64,000 bases of DNA from Owenia fusiformis (lineage: Eukaryota > Annelida > Polychaeta > Sabellida > Oweniidae). Of this stretch, positions 11,101 through 21,860 are shown piece after piece (the stretch's first letter is position 1; every line of letters begins with the position of its first letter). The notes below the pieces were generated by a model that was not told the DNA's origin, searched no databases, and worked only from the letters and a program-made list of their open reading frames with translations. A program made the translations under genes and the position numbers. The DNA lies in contig CAIIXF020000004.1 in the NCBI GenBank assembly GCA_903813345.2, positions 972,513-1,036,512 on the forward strand. The letters are read 5' to 3'.

Positions 11101-13346
11101 TAAAGAAAAAATATGAATGTATCATTATTTTTGGCTTGTCATGGTCAAGATTTGTATGCGTGTGTCATGAAAAATTTCCAAATGTTCTCCCTTTAGGACA
11201 TCACTGCTGAAAATACAGTATCGTTCATACCATACAATATGTACCCTTCAAATGATCTCATCAATTAGAACATATGTAGTTATCTCTAGGATTAGCAAGA
11301 CATGTCTCCCTTGGATAATATAGAATAGCTGTTCTCAGATGCTTTTTAATCTGGCATCTCAGAAAAGCCATTTATGATTGCCAAATTCAGCCAAGACTGA
11401 TTGTTCAGGTGAGTGGAGGACAAGGAAAGCCTTGCATTGGGTAATTAAATTGTTGAGCTTGTATATCCATATATACACAATGAATTGTTCTTCAATTAGC
11501 CAAAGTATTAAAGATAATACTATAGGTTCAATTGTTGCTGCCCTTTATTGTGCTACGGATTTTTTTTTATATTCCAGAGTCATACCGTGGTCTAATACAA
11601 TCATTTCTCAATAGACTAGATGCGAGTAAAAATGATCTTGATTTACGTCATTAAATATTCAAAATTTAGTCAAAGTGATGTCATATTTGAAATCTACATG
11701 TAAAAATACATCTAAAAATATGGTTTCGAAAATTGTTCATCAACTTTGAAAATTTAATCTTTATTGAAAATGTGACTTCTAGTTCGGGTTGATTCCCCAT
11801 AGACCCCATATTACAAAATCACAAAAAGTGAAATATCTTTTCTTGTATTGGACATATAATATTTTCTTTTACTGGACATACTTTAATTTGCATAACTATT
11901 CGATACATAAGGGCTTTATGAAAATTGAACCACTAAAACAGATGTAACTTAAGTTAAAATGAACTTTCTACAATACCCGCAATGCTATCTGACCACCTGG
12001 TGGTGAAACTGGTAACTACCTACTCGCATTTGCGTTATTGCAAATGAAAAGTTCCAAAAATGCCATTTGATGAAAATGCTAATGCAGATAATCTTGGATG
12101 AGGACAAGGCTTGGATAGAATATATAGATGATTTAAATCAGTAAAAAAATGATTGTAGTTCTCTAATATGTAAAAACGTAAAAAGAATATGTTAAAAATT
12201 GTAGCATGCAAATAGTTTGAAGTGGCAAACAATTGAATTAGATAGTTATTTTTCGGGATTTGAACATCTAAACGTAAACGATTTTAGAACAGCAACTAAA
12301 GATGGCCGAACATCTAACCCTAACCCCTCAAGGAACTTGATTGGTTCCTTGAAGCATGTTCGATTCGACAATCTTCGTGATATAAACGTTTTCGTTTGCC
12401 GTACATCGGTGCTTTCCGTACCCGAACCTACCCGAGTAACGGTAGCCTTGACCTTTGCAGGCCACGATACAGTCCCAACGGTTGTTCTTGTTGGAAATTC
12501 TTAAGCCTAAATCACGGTTTCCGGCGTTGTCTTGAAAACAACCTAAATAAGCTGAAAACAGAATGGAAGATAAACAATAATAAACAAATAACTTTCAAAT
12601 CACCTTTTTTACTATATTGTGGAGTTAATGTGTTAATGTGTTCATTATTCATTATAAAATCGATCAATACAATATCAGCGCAAAGCGAGTGGAACCAAAG
12701 ATGTACGATAATAATATAATAAAAAATATACGCAAAGGTATCAACGGGAAAGTACCAAAGATGGTCACAGAAAACATCTAAGAGTACACCAGTCATAAGA
12801 TGAAACAAACCCTACAATCCCAAATCGTAATCCATTCAAGTACTAAAATGATCAAAATCATAATTCGAAACCATAACACTAAGGGACATTTCATTTATTT
12901 TATAATAACTTTACACAATTTCTTGTGCGTCTCTGCTGGGACGTTTAGCTTTTGTTGATATTAAAGATAAAAACAGGCGATATTTTGTCAATAAATGGAA
13001 GATCAATTGATCATTGACCATTAGCGAAATAACATCAACCAGAATTCCTTAAAGAATAAGGTGTCATCTTACCCCGGATAACGATTGGGAATTTTTGGTC
13101 CTGTGGTACTTGTGTGTGTACAATGTACAGGTATATTTCGATATGTATATGATTGGGGCAAGTAAAATGACACAATCAAGTAATCATTATTCAAGTAAAT
13201 AACTGTGAAAATAAAATAAATCATTTCAGATTTTACTCACTGTGGTCGTTGTAGATTCTTCCATGTATAACGCTGTATGAAACTGTAATTGCAATGAGCA
13301 GTAGCTGTAGAAATGTTCCACGGTTCATTTTTAGTTCCATTTGCAT
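1765..13346 (-). CDS. Secreted WSC-domain plus fucolectin/discoidin-like protein, multi-exon (exon model partly incomplete)
   Basis: Seen: exons on the minus strand with matching GT..AG sites, in order 13346-13241 (signal peptide), 12542-12432 and 10844-10683 (two halves of a WSC domain), 8688-8539 and 8135-7987 (first lectin-like module), 3412 to about 3131 and about 2892-2620 (second module), 2180-1765 (terminal module and TAA stop). Most junctions are phase 1. An AATAAA lies about 37 bp after the stop. WSC domains are known as cysteine-rich carbohydrate-binding modules; the later exons resemble the fucolectin/F5-8-like fold (VGGWINITL, YWIKEV and CEIELN-type motifs). Inference: an extracellular glycan-binding protein, perhaps a mucosal or immune lectin. 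An exon joining the phase-0 donor at 7987 to the phase-1 acceptor at 3412 is expected but was not found, so the first module lacks its C-terminal part in this model. The junction between the exons at 3.1 and 2.9 kb has two possible donor/acceptor pairs. Confidence 0.72.
2171..2600. repeat. 32-bp minisatellite filling an intron
   Basis: About 13 tandem copies, 31-32 bp each, of a unit containing aacatgttgtttcctata followed by atgaacacagattt. The intron runs from 2619 to 2181, so apart from about 25 bp at the donor side the intron is the repeat. On the minus strand each unit reads TTCATTATAG/GAAACAAC, matching the acceptor used at 2180. Confidence 0.9.
2620..2892 (-). CDS. Exon: C-terminal part of second lectin-like module
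   Basis: The open frame encodes GANVTMALNNKAFYICTKVT, then VQYVDCSTSKWTSYPLPKA, FVKFTVLTT and a closing GFREIQIFTG. The Cys pair, the aromatic and polar strands and the final FREIQIF strand resemble the end of a fucolectin module. It ends in phase 1 at a GTATGA donor. The 5' boundary is uncertain: an acceptor after GCATTCAG gives 2892 (phase 1), while one after TTGAAG, about 45 bp further in, would give a phase-0 start. Confidence 0.65.
3131..3412 (-). CDS. Exon of second lectin-like module
   Basis: After a TGTCAG acceptor the exon enters in phase 1 and encodes DFGPLVNKAVTSRGGIATGS, a Cys-containing FGCFSGGNAGWIQITM strand, NYWIFVVKFINR and VSVEFSDASTET. This parallels exons 4-5 fused into one exon (GWIQITM matches GGWINITL; NYWIFVV matches PYWIKEV). 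Two donors are possible: GTACGT after base 3135 (phase 0) or GTAATT after base 3131 (phase 1). The second keeps the phase-1 pattern of the gene and fits the next exon starting at 2892. Confidence 0.7.
4072..5030 (+). mobile_element. Degenerate Tc1/mariner-type (IS630 superfamily) transposon
   Basis: It begins TA-CAGGGTGGTCAAAATAAACA at 4070. The following ccctagttttttctaatatc with tttgtc recurs inverted near 4990-5015, giving terminal inverted repeats of at least 30 bp; the outermost right end has diverged. The interior around 4550-4880, read across frameshifts, shows mariner transposase C-terminal signatures: an FQQD block and a later PYSPDMAP block followed by WGYPKDKV. Several stops and frameshifts make it inactive. 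It lies in an intron of the WSC-lectin gene. Confidence 0.7.
5267..6341. mobile_element. TA-flanked non-autonomous transposon with long terminal inverted repeats
   Basis: The ends read TA-CAAGGGTGTCCGGAAAGTA and the inverse complement closing with ccggacaccctg-TA. Inverted similarity continues inward, imperfectly, for about 170 bp (for example gaaattactagagattgtag against its partner near 6270). Length is 1075 bp. No transposase is visible. The TA flanks and CAGGGTG ends fit Tc1/mariner MITEs. Confidence 0.8.
6379..7660. repeat. Dispersed and tandem repeat around the ttgtacagatccat motif
   Basis: The block ggttgtacagatccatctat with atggaaaaa occurs near 6379, 7485 and 7612. Between the last two copies a stretch of about 125 bp (aggtacaaaatacaataaca onward) is directly duplicated. 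No exon was recognised in 6.35-7.98 kb, although a missing lectin exon is expected in the 3.4-8.0 kb interval. Confidence 0.5.
7987..8135 (-). CDS. Exon 5: core of first fucolectin/discoidin-like module
   Basis: A 149-bp exon with a TACTTTAG acceptor and a GTAATG donor, entering in phase 1 and leaving in phase 0. It encodes NSSNNVGGWINITLARPYWI followed by KEVSLIQNRE and VMIEMSEGTTVK. The VGGWINITL strand and YWIKEV motif are the central strands of discoidin/fucolectin folds. The following exon, which should complete this module, is not recognised in 3.5-7.9 kb. Confidence 0.75.
8539..8688 (-). CDS. Exon 4: start of first fucolectin/discoidin-like module
   Basis: A 150-bp exon, phase 1 to phase 1 (TTTTACAG acceptor, GTATGT donor). 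It encodes EDRVSADVGKLSSRASVECS, then SGSNATWSCDNAIDGRLHYT. The pattern of a Ser/Ala-rich strand, a Cys pair, then W-x-C-x-NAIDG followed by a Trp (DDMWKAYSDS) is typical of F5/8-type and fucolectin modules, where the AIDG loop helps form the ligand- and calcium-binding face. It joins in frame to the exon at 8135. Confidence 0.75.
9212..9280 (-). repeat. tRNA-like SINE head or tRNA pseudogene
   Basis: On the minus strand GCCGTGG pairs with CCATGGC as a 7-bp acceptor stem, followed by a D-arm-like CCCAGTGGCTAAAGC (A box) and a B box GGTCCGAATCC near the 3' end. The anticodon arm is damaged (no closed stem) and no CCA or Pol III terminator structure is clear, so a functional tRNA is unlikely. 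A tRNA-derived SINE inside the intron is the best reading. Confidence 0.5.
9350..10652. repeat. 51-bp minisatellite, about 25 copies
   Basis: Unit: aactccatgacatacccatt + tgtgttatgtttagac + ttaacactcaatcag. The period is 51 bp with some 48-50-bp variants. Because 51 is a multiple of 3, two overlapping plus-strand frames and parts of the minus strand stay open and mimic repetitive proteins. The array lies in the intron after the second WSC exon and stops about 30 bp from its donor. Each unit contains GGGTATGT on the minus strand, a consensus-like splice donor. Confidence 0.95.
10683..10844 (-). CDS. Exon 3: C-terminal half of the WSC domain
   Basis: A 162-bp exon, phase 1 at both ends (CATTTAAG acceptor, GTAAAG donor). 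It encodes MQYGNECRCGHSYG, a Cys-rich middle (SSCNMMCTGE) and the QTCGSGLKNNVYDTG ending characteristic of WSC domains, where the last Cys-Gly-Gly-like motif precedes a conserved NxY. Together with exon 2 it gives a domain of normal length, about 80 residues. Its donor lies only about 30 bp from the 51-bp minisatellite that fills the beginning of the next intron. Confidence 0.85.
10846..12431. other. Intron between the two WSC exons; no further feature seen
   Basis: About 1.6 kb of AT-rich sequence with stops in all frames. No exon, tRNA or clear repeat is recognised. Confidence 0.5.
12432..12542 (-). CDS. Exon 2: N-terminal half of the WSC domain
   Basis: A 111-bp exon, phase 1 at both ends, between a TTATTTAG acceptor and a GTAGGT donor. 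It encodes CFQDNAGNRDLGL, then WDCIVACKGQGYRYSG, the hallmark first half of a WSC domain: a CF start, a GNRDL motif, then Cys-x3-Cys followed by a GY(R/K)YSG strand. The next exon begins GMQYGNECRCG, completing the motif in frame. It was found by reading the minus strand between larger open frames; no long ORF marks it. Confidence 0.8.
13241..13346 (-). CDS. Exon 1: start codon and signal peptide of the WSC-lectin gene
   Basis: Three in-frame ATGs (13346, 13340, 13328) follow an upstream in-frame TAG. The third begins MNRGTFLQLLLIAITVSYS, a typical signal peptide with an Arg-containing start, a hydrophobic core and a small-residue cleavage region before HGRIYNDH. The exon ends in phase 1 at a GTGAGT donor and joins in frame to the WSC exon at 12542. 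The exact initiator among the three is unresolved; all give a usable signal peptide. Confidence 0.7.
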
Positions 13347-13349
13347 GAA

Positions 13350-14350
13350 ACTGCCTCGTCCTTGCTGGAACTATCTTACTGAAGATGAGTCTCAGCAGGA
13401 TGGGTTGACAACGATTCAAACTTGTCACTATTGGATATGATTGATAGATGACAAAGACAAGTTGACTTTTTTAAATTATTTATCGAGTTGGAATTGTTTT
13501 ACATAATTTATATGAATCAACTGAGTTTGAAATGACTCTGAGTTTGAAACCGTATGACATGTATTGTATAATCGATATTGTGATTTGGTGTTGTGATAGT
13601 GAACAAAAATATTCTAACTTTCTGTGTTATCTTATTTGTTTGAGTACGTTTTATAATGTCACCACCAGAAGCAATGACATATTGATTTAGCCCAACATTT
13701 TTGTTATTGGTGTTAGGTGTTTGGCGTTCGGTTTATAAGCATATAAGAAAAATGGTCCTATCTAGTGAATTGATTTTGATAGCTTTAATTCAGAAGAAAT
13801 TAATAGGTTCTATTAAAGGTATATTTAAATTCACGTCATTGAAATAACACGGGATGCGACAATGATTTTTTCAAAATTGACTTTGATATTCTGTTACTTT
13901 ATAGACAATCTAGGGAACCTTGGCATATATTCTTTGAAGCAATTTAATCTTCTCTATAAAATATTTCTTATTGATTTGATAAAGACATTTTGTAAATGAT
14001 GGAAAAACTCACGAAAATTATGAGGAACTGCAACTGAGATCAATTTATAGAATTGTTCATAAGATTTTCTAGGTTTTTGATAAAAAACAATGATCCTTTA
14101 AGAGGAGGCAAAATGTCTCCAAATGAAAGTGTATCACTGAATTTCCCAGACCCCAATCCCATCATTTGTTAAAATCCAATATTGTTTAAATTGATGAATC
14201 AAATTAAACAAAATATTTGATAATTGCAACATTACAATAGTTAATCTAAGAATATTACAAATGGTCCACGTAGCACCACTAGGGCATTGTTCAATTTTAC
14301 CTCGTGATAATGGTGGCAGAATATATCAAATAAATTAATAAAAATGATAT
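13350..14350. other. Upstream region of the WSC-lectin gene, nothing coding seen
   Basis: AT-rich and stop-rich in all frames. It should contain the promoter of the minus-strand gene starting at 13346, but no core motif is convincing. Confidence 0.4.
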
Positions 14351-14352
14351 CT

Positions 14353-15280
<928 letters not shown>

Positions 15281-15939
15281 TGACAAGATTAAAACCATTT
15301 CCGGTCCATTATACGTTTAATAATAACGTTAATGGTAATAAGATCATATGGTAGAACTCTCCTTACTTTTTTGCACCATTGAGATGCATGTTAAATTTCA
15401 GAGAAATACGGTGAAACATCTCACCATCATGTCAAAAAAAATTCAACAAAAATATCCGACGATACATAGTTGTGTACCTAAACGCCATCATATTTGTGTA
15501 CATTGACCAATTCACCACTACCAAGCTCATCCCTCCGCAGAAAATAATCCCAAATATTTTACCGTTCACTGTTATGATCACATGTTTCCCAGTTATTCTG
15601 GGCATTATATGTCTGCAAATTAGAGTATTCTATCCAATAGATGGTGCTGTGGTATACCACTGAAGTCCCCAAACAGGTTTTTAACAGAACTCTATCAGTC
15701 GATTTTACTTCGTGCAAAGACCACACGTGAGTTCATATCCATTTATATATTTTGTACAAGGAATTAAGCACCACATTTGACTTCCACCACATACAGAAGA
15801 CCATTCGACACTAGGCAGAGCTAACCCCATACTCCTATATCTGCTTCATATGGGCTTATTAGCCCTTTGCAGATTATTGACATAGACATAGACTTCATCA
15901 AATCATTCACCATTTTGTTATGAAAATAAGTTTCAGAAG

Positions 15940-16387
15940 AAGAATAATATTGCCTTTTGAACAGCCATCTTCCTTCCCGAGAAGAGCCCTATGTCCCTAA
16001 GGCATCAGCAAATAAAATTTGAACCGTAAATGTCAACAGTTATTTGAGTCATCAAGATTACATTTTTATGAAAAAGGTAGCCATTTTGAATAAAGCGGTT
16101 ATCTCGAAAATTCCATTTTGTGCTAAATCCTATGTCCCTTAGGCATCGGCATATTGAATTGAAGTAAACTTGTCAACTGGCATGCGAGCTACTAAAAATT
16201 ACATTTCAACGAAAATATAGTGGCCGTTTTATAGACAGTTGCCATCTTGAAAATTCTTTCTTGACCAGAGCTCTCTGTCCCCATGGCACCAGCATATACA
16301 ATCTAAACCAAATTCTTTGTCATAAAGGTATCAGCATATAAAATATGAACCAAATCCGTCGACTGGTACTTGAGCTATCAAAAATTT
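15940..16387. repeat. Degenerate tandem repeat with gccatcttgaaaat and ctatgtccc motifs
   Basis: Three to four copies of about 130 bp, each with a ctntgtccc-t-ggcatcagcata block, then a gtcaac-tg-gagctactaa block, then a ccattttgaa block. The same unit continues at 19340-19500 on the far side of the 2.9-kb element, which therefore interrupts the array. Confidence 0.6.
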
Positions 16388-19318
16388 GCTTCCTAGTCAA
16401 CTCGTACCCAAGACAACTCGTACCCAAGACAACTTGTACCCAAGACAACTCGTACCCAAGTCAACTGGTACCCAAGACAACTCGTACCCACGTTTATTTT
16501 CTGTATTATGGGTGCATATAAGAAAACAAATTGAGTCTGTGTCAAAATGTTTAATGTTATAATGTGCCTCAATATTTTTTCTGAATTTAGAAGACATTTT
16601 TTCTCAATGGATTAAGCAAAGCATTTTGTTTTAACTTGGATTACCTTTGAAGTGCTTTGAAGGGCTTGTTCTCAACTTTTTTTGTAATACATATATATAA
16701 ATGAATATAATTACAACAGTAACTTTTCAACAAATGAATCAAACAATTAATTTAGCTTAGTGCATTCAGAGAAAATTAATAAGGGAACTTTAATCTGTTA
16801 ATTTCTTTTCCATTTTGAACTTAATTGGATTATATTTGAACACATGCATGCAAAGTGTATTATATCATGTATGAATAAGTATCAAAATAATATTTGATAT
16901 TCATATTATTTAGAATATTTTTATTGCTTAATTTTATGAAGGTGACTTCTTAGAATTATCATTCTTTAATCTGATAATATGAAATCCTAAATAGATTATC
17001 TGTTTAATAAGAAATAGGCGCAAGTTTTGAAAATCTTTATATTTTTGATAATACCATATTTCAAGATGAATTAGATCTGATACTTGTTCCAAACACTCAT
17101 TAACATACAAAAATACCACTAATATTGTGAACAATGATTATGAATATGTGGAATAATTAAAATTCAACACGTTTGAAATTAGAGTTGAATTATTTTATTT
17201 CCGGTTGATATAACGTCTTAGCGTTAGTGAAATCGAACGCGATTTCAACTGATTGGATAACATGATGTGATCATGAGTAGGTTATGTGAGTGGATGCACG
17301 ATGGGATCGTGTTATTCTGCGAGTAGCAACCGAAGCGTTTATACACAGTTTAAGCATGATGCGTCTATTTTTGATGCATTCGGTCTTTATCATTTAGCCC
17401 TTGTTATATGCTTATTTTGATACCTAAGTATACGATGAACAGAGGATGCATTTACTGCAATACCGTCAATGTGTTTCTACATTGGATTGATACTCATCTT
17501 TCGTGCTGATGCAGTAAGAAAACGTCAACGATTTGGCAAGGGTAAGAAGTAGTTTATATTGAAACAAGTAATCTTTTGCAATTTCGTAAGGTTTAGAAAA
17601 GATAGAAAAGATTGTTGGACCTTTTATGAAAATGCTCTGCATAAACGATTTAAACGATTTTATACATGTAAACCCGAAAAGTGACCATGTGATCGTTTGA
17701 GTTCCAGTAACATCGAAAGATGCGACGCCACCCGAGAGGTGCGCCGGTGCATGAGAAGAAGTAACGCTGAGGGCCAATGTTTGGATTGTGAGTAACGCTA
17801 AACAAGGAGGGTTCAGCTATCGCAATGAATAAGATAAGTAGTTGTTAACAGATTTGCTTAGTATATCAAATATCCTTTTTTAATGTAAGGATACTGGGTT
17901 TTGCTAAACATATTTAGATTGGTCATAGGTGCAGGAGCACTAAAGATTGCAAGATATATTGTTCAGTCACGGGCAAGACGCCACACTGCTACATACGTTG
18001 GATATTTGTAACTTGACTGTCAAAATGTTCATGTTTTTGAAATCTTTCAGATATTTAGGTAACGACGCAAACTGGTACGTTTTCCGATGATTTGTATAAA
18101 CTGCATTTTAGGTGTTTTTAGGGAGATGGGATCCATACAAACAAACATCCTATTTAGATGTGGCAGTTTTTAAACCGGAGTTACGGTTTTAGGATTGTTA
18201 AGTTGTTTCAGACATGGTATTAGCAAGGTGCAAATATGCTCACTCAGTTTTGCAAAAAACAGCGTTGGGCAAAGATTTTTAAAATGATATTTTATAGCAA
18301 ACGTTTTTCAAATGAACTCTGTGTTGCGCATATACAGAGATAGATATTACAATTATAGTTTTTGTATAAAGTTGTGCAACGTAAGCATTTTAATAAGTCA
18401 TGACAAACAACTAACGAGTTGTGTTACTGAAGAGTCATTGAATTGTTAAATGTCGTCGATTGGTGAGCCATATTGGTATACCATTTAAGTTATTAGCTAA
18501 TAACGCGTATTTGTATTTAGAACAGACATTAATTGTCGTGAATCGTTACTGGGAAGGTTGGATTCAGACATACACATTGGATACTTCATATCCTGCAAGT
18601 GAAATTGTACACTTGTATTTTCATATCTTTTATTATCAAGAGGATACTTGGATTCGACAGATTCATAATGAATTTTTGTGAGCTACATGTTATCGCAAAC
18701 ATCTTCGTTTGCTACTCAAAACATTCATTCATATTTAGAAATGATCAAAATGCCATTAAAGGGCTCTGAGAGTAATCATAACAGTCTTTTTGGTTGGGAA
18801 ATGTCGTGAATCGTTGCCAGGAGGGTAGGGTTCAGGCATATGTTTTAGATACCGAATATCCGTACAAGAATAAATTGCATACTGTATAAGTTTCTATATT
18901 CAGAACTTTTCTTCTTCAAAGATAAGTTGCTTAATTATGGAGAATTTAATCCTATAATATATGTGATATTATGTTGTTTGGTTTGTGGTGAAGACTGTTT
19001 AATTAGGAAATAAACATAAATCTCTTCCCTCGAACATCTGAATCTGTGACCAATATATTTGGTCACAAATTTCAATCGATTTCTTCCAAAAACTCTTCTA
19101 CATACTTCAAACTATTCTGAACTGTATCTAACCATTATAATATGTATATCTATACCCATTCCCAGCCCAACACTTGATTCAAAACAAAACATATACTTGG
19201 GTACAAGTTGTCTTTGGTACGAGTTGTCTTGGGTACGAGTTGTCTTGGGTACGAGTTGTCCTGGGTACGACTTGACTTGGGTACGAGTTGTCTTGGGTAC
19301 GAGTTGACCAGTTACCAA
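16388..19318. mobile_element. 2.9-kb element with terminal inverted arrays of a 16-bp repeat
   Basis: The left end (16395-16490) is 6-7 copies of caactcgtacccaaga; the right end (19195-19310) is the inverse complement, gtacgagttgtcttgg, again 6-7 copies. Both ends are bordered by aaaaattt (16380-16387 and 19319-19326), a possible 8-bp target-site duplication as in hAT elements. The flanks on both sides are the same tandem repeat, as if one unit had been split by insertion. The 2.7-kb interior shows no recognisable transposase. Confidence 0.65.
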
Positions 19319-19339
19319 AAAAATTTCATTATAAACGAA

Positions 19340-19880
19340 AAATGGCGACCATCTTAAAAACTCACAATTGAGCAGAGCTCTTTGTCCCTAGGGCATCACC
19401 ATATAAAATTTTAACTAAATCTGTTGACAAGCAAATGAGTAATCAAAGATTACATTTTCATAAAAATTGGTGGCCATCTTGTGGTTGAAAATTCTATCAA
19501 AATTTAATGGACAATGTCATGAACTTCATTGAACTTGCTAAAAACTTGACATATAAATTGATAGATTGAAATGTTTTTTGTGTCAACTCTGATGTGGACT
19601 GTTTGAGGTGTTTTGGTGTCAAATGAAAGATCAGGTACTTATCAATCCATTGGAAATACTATTAATATCGAAACTAAAACTTGATTTTGCCGATAATCGT
19701 ACTAATTTAGTTTCTTTAAAAACCATATATCCCCTTTTCGTTCATTTATGAACTTAATGACTCATGTATCAGTTATGATATAAATTGTAAAAATACTATC
19801 CCAAAAATGGACGTTTTTGGCCCATCTTGCATGTATGAAGATTAGGGCATCACATAAAAATTATTAAATAATCACAAACT
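19340..19880. repeat. Continuation of the ctntgtccc/ccatcttg repeat, then non-coding
   Basis: 19340-19500 repeats the unit seen at 15940-16387 (gcagagctctttgtcccta, then ggtggccatcttg). The remainder to 19880 has no recognised content. Confidence 0.5.
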
Positions 19881-21251
19881 ATGAATTACAGGGTGGGCCA
19901 AAAATTCCAACTAATTCATCTCTACCATCACGTCCATTGCAATTGCAACCTAAATATGAAGACATATACCTTGGGGACCTGTTTTGCCTTCTGGGCCAGG
20001 TGGCCCTGTGGTCCAACTAATCCGTCCCTACCATTACGGCCATCACGTCCATTGCAATTGCAACCTAAACATGAAGAAATATAGACATACCCTGGGGACC
20101 TGTTTTGCCTTCTGGGCCAGGTTGCCCTTGTGGTCCAACTAATCAATCTCTACCATCACGGCCATCACGTCCATTGCAATTGCAACCTAAACATGAATAA
20201 TAAACATATACCCTGGGAACCTGTTTTACCTTCTGGGCCATGTGGCCCTTTTCGTCCAACTCATCCATCTACGTGCATTGCAGTTGCAACCTAAACATGA
20301 AGAAATATACATATACCCTGGGGACCTGTTTAGCCTTCTGGACCAGGTGACCCATGTGGTCCAACTAATCCATCTCTACCATCACGTGTATTGCAATTGC
20401 AACCTAAACATGAAGAAACATACATACACCCTTGGGACCTGTTTTGCTTTCTGGGCCAGGTGGCCCTTTTGATCCAACTAATCCATCTCTACCATCACGT
20501 GTATTGCAATTGCAACCTAAACATGAAGAAACATACATACACCCTTGGGACCTGTTTTGCTTTCTGGGCCAGGTGGCCCTTTTGGTCCAACTAATCCATC
20601 TCTACCATCACGTGTATTGCAATTGCAACCTAAACATGAAGAAACATACATACACCCTTGGGACCTGTTTTGCTTTCTGGGCCAGGTGGCCCTTTTGGTC
20701 CAACTAATCCATCTCAGCCATTACAATTGGAACCTAAACATGAAGAAACATATATATACCCTGGGGATCTGTTTAGCCTTCTGGGCCAGGTGGCCCTTGT
20801 GGTCCAACTAAGCCATCTCTACCATCACGCCCATTGCAATTGCAACCTAAACATGAAGAAACATATATATACCCTGGGGACCTGTTTTGCCTTCTGGGCC
20901 AGGTGGCCCTTTTGGTCCAACTAAGCCATCTCTACCATCACGCCCATTGCAATTGCAACCTAAACATGAAGAAACATATATATACCCTGGGGACCTGTTT
21001 TGCCTTCTGGGCCAGGTGGCCCGTGTTGTCCAACTAATCCATCTCTACCATAACGTGTATTGCAATTGCAACCTAAACATAAAAGAAATATACATATACC
21101 TTGGGGATCTGTTTTGCCCTCTAACCAGGTGGCCCTTGTGGTCCAAGCGATAACTTCAGAATGATGTTTTATACCTGAAACTGCTGCTGTCGTTTGTCTT
21201 ATAATTCTTTTCATTGTTTGCATCATTCTGATCTTTGGCAGTTGTCCAATA
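19879..21251 (-). CDS. Collagen-like gene fragment built from tandem exons with micro-introns (possibly decaying)
   Basis: Minus strand. A first exon candidate at 21251-21175 (after an ATTCTAG acceptor, ending in phase 1 at GTATAA) leads into about 12 tandem units. Each intact unit is an 87-bp exon encoding GCNCNGRDGRDGLVGPKG then PPGPEGKTGPQ, that is seven to eight Gly-X-Y triplets plus a Cys-x-Cys-containing linker. Units are separated by 20-27-bp GT...TTTAG segments that must be removed to keep the frame, because each contains a stop. Clean units include 21072-20986 and 20959-20873 and three near-identical ones between 20700 and 20420. Broken units: near 20775 and 20331 (Lys codon to TAA), near 20715 (TGA), near 20140 (TGA), near 20250 and 20000 (frameshifts). 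The last unit runs to TAG at 19879. Inference: a triple-helical secreted or membrane protein segment, partly pseudogenised; the rest of the gene is not visible. Confidence 0.5.
19895..21150. repeat. 113-bp tandem exon-plus-intron array
   Basis: About 12 units with a usual period of 113 bp (87-bp collagen-like part plus 26-bp spacer). Each has the plus-strand landmarks ctgggccaggtggccc and attgcaattgcaacctaaac. Three consecutive units at 20405-20745 are almost identical, pointing to recent duplication, while edge units are the most diverged. Confidence 0.9.
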
Positions 21252-21860
21252 CTAGAATAATTAAACAAATTGTCAGATGGAATTTTAGCAAATCATTATG
21301 AATCGTTCTGATCAACAAGATATACTAAACCAAAAGTTACTAGTTTCCTTTCTTTTGCCCTTGAGTCTGTGATTGAATACTCAACTCTGCTTTCATATTC
21401 ATATTTACTGCTCATGTGTTGTTCATTTAAGTTTCTACAGGGTGGTCCAGAAAATGGGACACTCGTCTTTCAAAAATAAATATTGATTTTCTTGATGCAA
21501 ACATGTCATATAATATATGACATGTTTATGGGATAGAGAACCCATTCATCCTCATGACCTGATATTTCGCATGTTTGATCTGCTAAACACTAAAATATGG
21601 ATTGGGGTGTTTTGAAAATGCATTTTTTAAAACTACCCCATTTAAAAAGACAGCAAAATTTTAAACGAAATTGAAAATATTTTTCCCTAAAAAAGTTGAT
21701 TTGTTAATTAAATATGTGTTTATGATTTACTTAGAAAACCAAATGCTTAAGCGACTCCAAATAAATGTTGTCTTCATCCAAAACTAAGTATTGGTATTAG
21801 CTATAGTTTGTGGTAACAAGGAATGCCATTCACTGTTAGTATAGACCACTTATTTGTTGG

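Noticed and set aside
21436-21860. Transposon starting at tacagggtggtccagaaaatg
   Set aside because: Only one end is visible; no inverted partner was found, so boundaries cannot be supported.
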